Shown: positions 55,605 to 64,000 of the stretch, piece by piece
Position numbering within the stretch: the first letter of the stretch is position 1
How the letters are laid out: each line of letters starts with the position of its first letter
Assembly (NCBI RefSeq): GCF_040412425.1
Contig: NC_089742.1
Coordinates: 71,760,506 to 71,824,505, forward strand
Length of the DNA stretch: 64,000 nucleotides
Direction of reading: 5' to 3'
Source: Macrobrachium rosenbergii
Lineage: Eukaryota > Arthropoda > Malacostraca > Decapoda > Palaemonidae
Translations under genes and position numbers: made by a program
Notes under the pieces: generated by a model
Databases searched by the model: none
Told to the model about the DNA's origin: nothing
Seen by the model: only the letters and a program-made list of their open reading frames with translations

Positions 55605-58340
55605 ACTCTTTCACCTTCTACTACCACGCCTTCGGCTTCGACGTCGACCTCGACTGCCCCTACAACTGTGGAGGCTGGAGCTCATCGCTTTTTCCTGCCA
55701 GAGACGGATGAGTACCTTGAGACACGATAGACGTTCTGTCAGGTATGTAGGAAGGTTAAAAGTAATGTCCAGACTCATTGCGATGAATGTTACCATTGGA
55801 AGGCACAAGAGATGGAGGATTACATTCGTCATTGCAAGTCTTTGGCTAGTAAGGGTGGCAGACGTCGGTCAGATTCTCGTTGCCTCATGTCTCAGGCTTC
55901 TGCAACAGATCAGTTAATGGATTTAGCAAGTTCAGAGGTAGTCAAACAGATAGAGGATAGGATTGCAAGTAGTATGGAAAATTTAATAGCTAGTCTTCTT
56001 CAACATTTCTCAGGTAGGGATAGTAGTAGTGTTAGGATGTCTAATCCTTCTTCCTTTTCAGCTTCCCTGCCTGTTCCAGAACCAGCCCTAATGGGTGCTG
56101 AGGGTAATGGCAGAACCGCAAGCCTCCGAGAGGGCAGGGTCTACCTGCCCCCTTGGTGAGGAGCAGGCAGTGAAGGATCCCCCCCCCAACCCCCTTGTAG
56201 TATTGATAAATTTAATGTTGATAATGTTAGGATCAAGATCTAGGTGTGATTTTGGTAGCGAGGAGAAGGTATTAAGGGTGCAGAGTCGTTCTCCTGGACG
56301 GGTTCCGGTTTCTGGTTCGAGTGGTTTTTGTGCTCTGGCAAGAGTTTCTCCTTCATCGCTTCTTTTCAGTCTGGCTCAGTTTCAAGTCAATGTTTCAGTT
56401 ACGGTGCTGCAGAATCCTTCTGCTTTTGCTCCTAACTCACTTCCGACTGTTTATGAATCTCCTACTGTAGTTTCCCCCTTCCCTGTGTTTTCTACTCCTC
56501 CATCTAGTAAGGCGGATTCTGGTGTGTCCTTCCGGCTTCAAAGGTAGTTTGCAGGACCTGCAATTGGATGTGGCGGAATATAAGGCCAATTGCTGGGTTT
56601 TTCTATGGGTACAGACCTATAGTGAGAGGTTATTTTTTTTTTTTTTGAACGTTTTCTCTAACATTAGAGAGTATGTGATAACATTAGAGAGTATGTGACA
56701 CAGTAGTGTCCAGAATTCATGTTGGATATGTTTCAGGATTATTGAGAGGTGGCAAATTCGGTGTACCTTCTGTCCTTTTCGTTCTAAGTTTTCTTCTGGG
56801 GTATCTGTCGCTTCGTCTCCTGCTCCCACATTCTCTGTTGCTCCCTTTTCAGTCTCCTCTTGGGCCTCTTCTTCTTCTGCTCAGGTCTTTCCTGCGGCTT
56901 CCGCATCTTCTGTTTACCCCTCCTTCTTCGACTTTGGTTTTCCTCCACTCAGGTAACTTCTTTTTTATGCATCTGCTATTCCTTTGCCTCCCACCTTTCC
57001 TTCCTCAGTACTGTCTTCTCCAGTAGGAGGAGCTTCCGGACAGGTGAAAACGCAGTTTCGGCAGATTTTGGCCGCAGGCGTCTCATGTTCCATCCCTTCG
57101 GGTATGCACAACCCCTTGCTTCTGCTTCAAGCGGCTGTCTCGGTAGTGTCAGGTATTTCACAGGGTTTGTCTGTCGCTTCCAGTTCGGGTTTGCGCTCCG
57201 CAGTTTTGGCAGGGCTTGCAGTACCTTCTTTGAGCGGTCCGTGGCTTTCATCACCTGTATTTTCCGCAGTGGTAACTCCAAGGGTAGCTTCTACGTCATT
57301 CATTCTCCCTCCCTCTTCTTCATCATCTTCTGTCCCTCCGCAAGCGGTTTCGTTTGTGGACCCTTCCCCAGGATTTAGTACAGTAATGTGGGTTTGGCTA
57401 CTCTCACTCGTCTTCCCCTTGGTAATAATGAGGAATCAGCTCCGGGTTGTTCTCGGTTCAGCCTTCTCTTCTTCCCGGCAGGTTCAACTATGCGGATTCA
57501 GCTCCGGGTACACGATTAGATGTGGGTGCGCAGCATTCTCGTTAAGTTGGTCCGCTTGCAGACTCTTCATCATTGTCCGGGCTTCGTTCAGCACCTGTTC
57601 CTTTGTCGGTCTTAGACCATTGGGACATTGCGGAACAGGATTCTTATCCGGAGGTGCAGGAGATTCTGGCGGACTTAGAATGTCCTCTTGCCAGCAGTAA
57701 TGATTACGGACGCATGCTTGAGTATGTTACTTCTTCGTACCCTCGAGCAAGAACTCCGGACCTCCCAGTTTAGTCAATTCAGTCTTTTTTTTTTTTTTTT
57801 AGGCTTCTTATGACATTAAGCCAGCTCCTGCCTCTTTTTTTTTTTGGCTGGTTTGGTTCGATCGGGTAAGACAGGCTTTGGAGGAGGCGGACATTCGTTT
57901 AGCATCGATAGTGGCTTCTAATAGACAGCACTCTTCAATTCTCTCTCCGCGTAGGACAATTTACGCAGTTTGAGGTAACCCTTCAGCAGGTGTCAGGTTG
58001 CCATTCAATGAATCGGTTGAGGCAACCCTGCCTAAGTCTCCGGCATCGTCTCAGCTTGTAGGGACTTCTCTTAAGGAAGCAGGTGCTTGGAGGATGTGTT
58101 GCGCAATCAGACTGAGGCTCTTTGTGCACTCTCTCTGGATGATGTCAGGTTTGCTGTAATGGGGTTCTAAGGAGTGACGGCTATGTCCCTTCGGATCCGT
58201 GGCTGTTGGCAGCCTAATAAATTTATCTCGAGGGGTCTGACTCACCAGGCGAATGTTCTGGCCTTGTCTACGATGTTTGGAGCAGGAAAGTCAAAATTTC
58301 TATCTTGGTCATCTTCCCCCTCAGTATCCGGATGTTCATA
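55605..58340 (+). pseudogene. gag-like region of element E
   Basis: Ser/Thr-rich start (TLSPSTTTPSASTSTSTAPT), then a TAG at 55728 in frame, then TFCQVCRKVKSNVQTHCDEC and EMEDYIRHCKSLASKGG, a Cys/His cluster like that in the other DIRS gags. Next come SSMENLIASLLQHFSG and PVPEPALMG (to 56159). A long Ser/Pro-rich, frame-shifted stretch follows (56160-57560). Conserved pieces near the end are NDYGRMLEYVTSSYP (57700 on), WFDRVRQALEEADIRLASIV (57860 on) and NQTEALCALSLDDVRFAVMG (58105 on), the latter parts typical of DIRS gag C-termini. Poly-T tracts at 57787-57801 and 57833-57845 account for some frame loss. Confidence 0.6.
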
Positions 58341-58434
58341 AGAGGGATTGCTTAGAACACCATTAGCCTTAGCAAATTCTTGTTCAAGGATGATGACGTA
58401 GCCGTATGATGAATGTGGTTGCTTCGAACTCATG

Positions 58435-59520
58435 TCTCCGGTGTCAGCAATTATGCATCGTCGAGGATACAGAGTGCTGAGGTATGTAGATGATTTGTTG
58501 GTCTTTGCCTCCTCTCTAGAGGAGCTAGTAAGAGCGAGGGAGTTCTTATGGAATTTTTAACCTGTTCAGGTAGGAGGATTCTCTCTCTTCCTTTGAGGGT
58601 TTTCACAACCCTGGAGAGGATCAAGTCGATCCTTCAGCAGGTAGAAGGGTTCCTGTCCAACAGGAAATGGCCGGTACCAGCTTGGAGAAGCCTCTTAGGG
58701 AGAATCTCTCTCTCTCTCTCTCTTCATCTGTACACAGATGCCTCAGATCAAGGTTGGGGAACAACCTTGGAGGAAACCCAGGCCTCGGGCCTCTGGGGTG
58801 GGGTTCGGGAACGAGAGAAGTCAATAAATCTTCGGGAAAATCAGGCTGTAAAGGGAGCCCTCATTTGTTTTCAGTCCTAGTGCACAACAGAGTAGTGGCT
58901 ATGTTTAGCGACAAAGTAATTGCTGTGTCACATCTGAAGAACTCGGAGGGGGAACAAGCTCAACAGAACTCAGTACTATAGCACAGAGAGTCCTGAGATG
59001 GTGTGAAGAACAAAAGTGTCTCTTCTTCCCCAATTTATATCGGGGAGTCTCAACGTACGGGCCGATTCGCTAAGTCGCTCCCATCAGGTATTTGGGGGGA
59101 GAGTGGACTTTGGCTCTGGAAGTAATATGTCAGGTTCTCCGGAGGTGGCCAGCAACTGTTGACTTATTTGCGACGTGATTAAACCATCATCTTCCGGTTT
59201 ATGTCTCACCAATGGTGGTCCCCATGTCGATAGGCACCGAGGCGATGTTACAAATTGGAATCACATGCCGGTGTACGCCTTTCCTCCATCCGGTCTCATT
59301 CATCAGGTAATAGGGAAATTGCGGGAGAGTGTCAAGATGACTATGACTCTAATAGCCCCCTGCTTACCATAACACGCTTGGTTTCCAGAACTCCTAGAGC
59401 TCCCTACGGAAGTTCCGATGTCCATACCCCTGCGAAACTTCTCAGACGACCGCATTCTCACTATTATTATCCAAACCTTCTTGTGCTGTACCTAGTTGCA
59501 GGGCAACTGTAGAAAGAGCC
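58435..59520 (+). pseudogene. RT end, RNase H and downstream domain of element E
   Basis: A short RT piece reads RYVDDLLVFASSLEELVRAR (58478-58537), with the catalytic Asp pair, so most of the RT before it is missing. RNase H begins LYTDASDQGWGTTLEE (58727 on). The downstream domain gives MPVYAFPPSGLIHQVIGKLR (59262 on), matching the same block in D (YAFPPFSLVRDVINKF). Three or more frame changes. Confidence 0.72.
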
Positions 59521-59539
59521 GCTAAACAGTCTTGACTCC

Positions 59540-59749
59540 CTAAAGCTGTTTAGATAGTTTTCTTTTAGCTTGAGTAAGTCAACCCGTAAGCCTTACCAGG
59601 TTCAGGTGGACAAGGTATAGAAGTTAGGTCATTCCATCTCTAGACCTTCCATAGCCAAAATAGTGTAGCTGATTTTCCTTTATTCCTTCAAAAAGTCAAA
59701 GGTCTTTTGTATTTGGCTATTGCTGACTACTGCTCAACGATTAGCTGTA
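59540..59749 (+). pseudogene. tyrosine recombinase N-terminal fragment of element E
   Basis: ADFPLFLQKVKGLLYLAIAD followed by YCSTIS (about 59665-59745) resembles the core-binding domain in D (AEFLLYPGSSRGLLTSTIKG). The fragment is cut by the MITE at 59750. No catalytic residues remain. Confidence 0.55.
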
Positions 59750-59991
59750 CAGTGAACCCCCAGTATTCGCGGGGGATGCGTCCCACACACCCCCGCGAAT
59801 AGGTCAAATCCGCAAATGCTTAAAACCCCTCTAAAAACACTTAGAACTGCCCATTTTGATAGCTTAAATCAAGAAAAACCCTGTAAAAATGTTTATACCT
59901 GAGTATTTTAATAGTTGTATCACAAAAAGTGCATTTATTCATGAAAATTAAATGAAAATGCAGTAATTAGTGAATATTTCTCAGTGAAAAA
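59750..59991. mobile_element. pogo-like MITE, partial copy 4
   Basis: Begins CAGTGAACCCCCAGTATTCG after a TA, has GCGGGGGATGCGTCCCACAC, and continues to AGTGAATATTTCTCAGTGAAA. Same orientation as copy 1 and inverse to copy 3. The second terminus is missing. Confidence 0.78.
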
Positions 59992-60470
59992 ACCAATGAA
60001 TTAAAAATTGCTGGTTATGATTCTAATCCTATTATTTTCCCCTCTTTATTATGGCAATGTTGTTTCCTAATGTTAAGTTTATGTATGGAAAAAATATATT
60101 TGAACAGTATTAGGTTTTTTTTTAATTTTTTAATGTTGAAAAACTTCTCCTGTGAAAAACAACCCAAAGCATGTAGAATGAATTGGGAGGTGTCATTTTG
60201 TTAAAAAATAAGTAGATTGGACATGCAAATCACGAATTTGCATCATCTGCATGTTAAGTATACTTAATTGGGCATTTAAATGATTCATAATTTTTTTCAT
60301 AAACAATGCTGTTGTGTTCGGACAGGTAAAAAAAGGTGGTTTGAGTTCGGACAGGTATAAAAAGTGGTTTGAGTTCGGACGGGAGCAAATAGTTCCGAAT
60401 AATTATTAATGTGAACAAAATAAAATTGTTTAGTCTTATGGGAATTTTCTAATGAGTGATATATGTTAAC
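59992..60470. other. AT-rich spacer with a short tandem repeat
   Basis: Between about 60316 and 60384 the unit TTCGGACAGGTA(T)AAAAA followed by GGTTTGAG occurs about 2.5 times with a period near 31 bp. Nothing else is recognisable. Confidence 0.6.
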
Positions 60471-61714
60471 ATTGCAATACACTCCCTGAACACCTGAATT
60501 AGCCCTGGTCACTGACCAGCCCGAACTACATCCCCATAGCTTTTACCCACTAAGTGGGTAATAAACTGTCAGCGTTACCAATGCTTACAGGAAAATCTTG
60601 TCAAATGAGTTACCTGAAGTACCATTGGCAACACTGCTGCAAGTCCCGGCCGAGTGAGGCCGAGGTCCCCAATTGCTTTTTGTTCGCCATGCTGTGTGGG
60701 TGTGTCCCACATCAGGTGAACTTTTGGTCATTTAGCTTGACCCCATTCAACGCATTTTCTCCTGGATGGATACTTTATTGATAGGATTTGGAACTTCTCT
60801 CCCGATTTTGTCTTTGGGATCGGTACTTTGGATTCAATTGGATAAGTCAAACAAGAAGACGTCGCCGTCTGCTAGCGCCGATACTTCAACTTCGTTTACA
60901 TCTTCGATGACAGAGCCTTCTACTGTTGGAGATGCTGACGCTCATCGTCCCTACACGTCCTGCAAGCGTAGGATGAGTACCCTCAAACACGATCGACATT
61001 CTGTTTGTGTTTTTATGTAGGAAGACACAGTGTAGTATCAGTCAGATAGGCGGCGAGTCTTGGTCGGTAGATCAGATGGAAGAATTATTCAAAAAGTTAG
61101 AGGACAAGTTACTAGCTGAGTATGTCTAGTCTATTTTTTCTAGCTTTATGACTAAATTAACGGAAACTAGAGATAAAGATAGTAGTAATAGTGTTGTAGA
61201 TACTAATAGTTTTTTTTCAGCCCCCCTGCCTGTTCCAGAACCAGCCCTAACGGGTGCCGGGGGTCATGGAGAACCGCAAACCTTGAAGGTAGGATCTACC
61301 AGGCCCCCCGGCACGGAGCAGGCAGTGATGGTAGCAGATTTCCCCCCTTCCCTCTAAAAGCGTAAGTTCTAAGGTGGATTTAGAATTAGGAATCACTCAG
61401 AAAGGTAGGAATTCTAATTAGGAAGTATTCAGGAAAGTAGTTGAGCGTGGTCTTCTTTGGGTTTAGGTCTCTCATTCAGATCAATCGTCGGTTTTATTTC
61501 CTGCTTCGTGCCCTGTGCAACAAAGGTTTCCAGATCCGTGGAGGGTCGTTCAGATTTGGTTTCTGATGTATCTGGTTCTGAATTTTTGTTTCCCTTGAAT
61601 ACTCCTCCTTCGAAGGTTGCTTTTCCTTTGGGGGTTTAAAATTTCGTTCGTCTTGCGATGGTGGTAATTCTGGCGATCGAGTTTTTCCAATATTCATGAT
61701 CATGTCTTAAAGAA

Positions 61715-61855
61715 TTTTCTGGTTTGATAATGTCTATCAAGATTATCAGGGGCGGGGGGAACAGACCAGGCTATTTTCTTCGAATTTTCTGATTTGATAA
61801 TGTCTATCAAGATTATCAGGGGCAGGGTGAACAGAACCAGTCTATTTTCTTTGAA
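61715..61855. repeat. 70-bp tandem duplication in element F
   Basis: AATTTTCTGGTTTGATAATG, then TCTATCAAGATTATCAGGGG, is repeated with a 70-bp period (61715 and 61785), with few differences. Confidence 0.9.
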
Positions 61856-62136
61856 ATCTATGGCCTCTTCGGCCGTTACGGAAATTTCCCGTTTTTCCCC
61901 CTTTTTCTTCTAAGCCTTCTTCCATTGCCCTTCTCAATATTCTTTTCGGTCCGCTCTTTGAGGGGCTCTCGGGGTCTTTGTTGCGCATCCTGTTTTCTTG
62001 GCTTTTAATTTCAACCCTGTATTTTAGAGCTCAGCGGCCCCCCTCTCTCTCTTCGGGGTTAAGGGAACGGGTACTTTTTACGGATCCATCGTCTTATCAC
62101 CTTTTGCAAATCCGGTGGTTTCTCAGGCATCCGGTC

Positions 62137-62418
62137 TAGTTGCATTTATCCTCCGCGATTCTTGCGGATGTTACGGCAGTCGGCGATTCGCCGGCGCCAG
62201 CGTTCAGTGTATCAGCACCAATAGTTTCCTCATTGTAATGTATCCTCCGCGATTCTTGTGGATGCTACGGCAGTCCGCGATTCGCCTGCGCCAGCATTCA
62301 GTGTATCAGCACCAATAGTTTCCTAATTGTAATGTATCCTCCGCGATTCTTGCGGATTCTACGGCAGTCAGCGATTCGCCTGCGCCAGCGTTCAGTGTAT
62401 CAGCACCGATAGTTTCCG
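62137..62418. repeat. 94-bp tandem repeat, three copies, in element F
   Basis: CTCCGCGATTCTTGCGGAT starts at 62151, 62245 and 62339. Each unit also has TACGGCAGTC, GCGATTCGCC and TTCAGTGTATCAGCACC. Identity among units is high. The CCGCGATTCTTGCGG part is a small hairpin. Confidence 0.92.
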
Positions 62419-63569
62419 CAGCCTTTCCATTCTCCAGGATAGTTGGTAACTACCTTCTTCTGTTACCTTTGGTTCTGCCTCGAACTTCCCCTTCAATACT
62501 CCTTTGAGTTTCGGTCGGGTTGGGACCTTCTCCATCTGTCCAACGTCGGCGTTGGGCGCTCTGGTGGTTATTCCGAGTGTGGCTTCTTCCTTCTTTCCTC
62601 CTCCAGCTTCTTCTTTCTCAACTTTCCGGCAGGTTTTCTCTGTCCCTCCGTCTAGGCATCCATGTTGGTTCCGGGTCTTCAGTTCCGGATTCCCACTCTC
62701 ATGCAGTTTTGATACATCCGGATTTGAGTGGTTCGGGTGTTGTGGCCTCTTCTCTCTCAGGAGTGGGCGTGGTCTGCCCAGGTGTTGCGTCATCCCTGTT
62801 GGGTGGTGCAGGGTTTGCTCAGCCTAGACTTTGGTGCCTCCAGTATGTTCGCGATTGATACGTCAGTTGTCCTTCTTACGCATCCAGGTGTAGGAGTTCC
62901 GGGTTTTCGAGTTCGGCGTTTGCTGAGATCGGCCTGCCTCTTTCCTGTTCCGGCTCGGTCAGACCAGTCCAACATTCCTCCGGCTCGGTCGAACCAATCC
63001 GACAAGGATTGTTCATTTGAAGAAGAGGATCCGGTACCAGATATTAGTTCTCCTTCAGCCAATGAGAATGAGTATAAGCGGATGGTAGAATTCATCCTCA
63101 CGTATCCTCAATCCAAGGTTCTGGAGGAGCGTACACTACCAAAGCAACGATGTTCGAGTTGCAATATGCGACAGAACCGGTAGTTGCTCAAACAAGATGA
63201 TTTCTCCCTCCGGTCCGGTACTGCCTGACACCTCTTCACTTCAGTGTCAATAAGGCTGGCATACCAGGTTAACATGTCGCCTGACTATACAACGTTCTTT
63301 GGCAGAAGAGGAGGGGCTTCTTTTGAAGCTTCTGCCGCACTATCCAGACATTCGGAGAGGGTTCTGTTGTGGGCACCTTTTGCGCTCTGCAACAGTCTTT
63401 TAGGGAGGAGGATATTTCCTCCATGGTCTATTTCGTGTAGCCGTCGTCAGCAGTAGTGTCACAGCAAGCTATGATTAGTGTGTCTGCTCCGGGTTCAAGG
63501 GATGTGGCCAGTATAACGAACTTGTTGCTTCTAACTCATGTCTCCAGTTTCGGCAAATATGCATCGTTG

Positions 63570-64000
63570 AAAGTGCAAAATGTGAAATAGAGGGTTCCTG
63601 TTTAACAGGGAACAGCCAGTACCCACTTGAATAAGCCTTTTAGGGAGAATGTCCTCTGAATACAAGTATAATCTGGAACGATTCTCGCGTGTCAGATTGT
63701 CTGTGATAGTCAGAAGAAGCGCATCTGACATCTCCCCTCTTCCTGACTTTCATCTGTACTCAGATGCCTCATATCAAGGTTGGGGAGCAACCTTGGAGGA
63801 ACCCAGGCTTCGGGCCTCTGGAGGGCTCGGGAACGAGAGGAGTCATAACCTTCAGGAACCTCAGGGCTGTAAAGGAAGCCCTCAGGTGTTTCTCAGTCCT
63901 AGTGCGCAACACAATAGTGGGTCTGCTTGCGACATCGTAACTGCCGTGTCGTATCTGAGAACTCGGGGGGAACAAGATCATTAAAACTTAAAGGTGTATA
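63570..64000 (+). pseudogene. RNase H region of element F
   Basis: The sequence passes from CATGTCTCCAGTTTCGGCAA to a block like E's GGGTTCCTGT...AACAG, without the YVDD segment, so the RT end is deleted. LYSDASYQGWGATLEE (63751 on) is the RNase H start, close to LYTDASDQGWGTTLEE of E. It runs off the window. Confidence 0.7.

Larger units (their letters stand above)
55192..59749 (+). mobile_element. DIRS-like element E, degraded
   Basis: Starts ATTGCAATACACTCCCTGAA, a leader shared with element F at 60471. Gag, RT, RNase H, downstream and recombinase pieces follow in DIRS order. The 3' end is cut by a pogo-like MITE within the recombinase, and no 3' terminal repeat is visible. Related to D and G by its RNase H and downstream domain, but with a different gag. 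Confidence 0.72.
60860..63183 (+). pseudogene. gag-like region of element F
   Basis: Parallel to E: SPSASADTSTSFTSSMTEPS, MSTLKHDRHSVCVF (a damaged Cys cluster ending in TAG at 61018), PVPEPALTGAGG and PGTEQAV (61230-61335). A frame-shifted Ser-rich stretch with tandem arrays follows, then EDPVPDISSPSANENEYKRM and VEFILTYPQSKVLEE (63025-63125), the counterpart of NDYGRMLEYVTSSYP in E. Many breaks. Confidence 0.58.
60471..64000 (+). mobile_element. DIRS-like element F, cut by window end
   Basis: Begins ATTGCAATACACTCCCTGAA, then CACCTGAATTAGCCC, like element E. A gag remnant with two local tandem arrays follows, then a junction where most RT is deleted (near 63540-63600), then RNase H to the window edge. 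It is a second copy of the same family as E, with its own deletions. Confidence 0.72.

Noticed and set aside
49171..64000. Treating D, E and F as Gypsy-type LTR elements
   Set aside because: No LTRs, protease or integrase are seen. RNase H is followed by the DIRS-type FPP block and a tyrosine recombinase N-terminus, and D has inverted termini.

Overview
The window is a eukaryotic, repeat-dominated stretch, most likely from an arthropod and probably a decapod crustacean. That inference rests on the very high density of DIRS-type tyrosine-recombinase retrotransposons (DIRS1-like elements are known to be widespread in Decapoda), long (TA)n arrays, a tRNA-derived SINE and several MITE families. 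I see no convincing host gene, rRNA, tRNA or CRISPR array. Nearly every protein-like reading frame is a piece of a transposable element, usually broken by frameshifts or stops.

Layout. 1-5.6 kb: AT-rich DNA with small repeats, a decayed piggyBac-type transposase (about 3.9-4.73 kb) and, directly after it, a long palindromic MITE (4750-5275) with an 8-bp target duplication. 5.95-9.62 kb: DIRS element G, internally deleted, with terminal inverted repeats, an internal complementary region (ICR), a serine/arginine-rich gag and the start of a reverse transcriptase (RT). 9.97-24.96 kb: DIRS element A (minus strand), split by a 6.5-kb RNase H-bearing non-LTR retrotransposon (14045-20571, plus strand). 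26.09-34.43 kb: DIRS element B (minus strand), the most complete copy. 34.43-40.07 kb: DIRS element C (plus strand), head-to-head with B and truncated in RNase H. 40.7-41.55 kb: a pogo-like MITE fragment and (TA)n arrays. 41.56-49.02 kb: a defective LTR retrotransposon H (minus strand, gag and protease only), carrying a piggyBac-type MITE filled with tandem repeats. 49.17-55.19 kb: DIRS element D, with a MITE and a SINE inserted. 55.19-59.75 kb and 60.47-64.0 kb: two related DIRS-like elements, E and F, the second cut by the window end.

How the parts work together. The DIRS copies follow the family plan: gag, then RT/RNase H plus a downstream domain, then a tyrosine recombinase (YR), between inverted terminal repeats, with an ICR that equals the two element ends joined. 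A, B and C form one family in which gag is predicted to contain a spliceosomal intron: all three copies keep a 171-nt first exon, a phase-0 intron and consensus splice sites. In all three, RT lies in the +1 frame relative to gag. The B/C boundary reproduces the ICR junction exactly. G, D, E and F belong to a second DIRS grouping. The non-LTR element in A and the SINE in D share a 3' tail of about 57 bp, which points to a LINE-SINE partnership. All calls come from reading the sequence; no searches or alignments were run.
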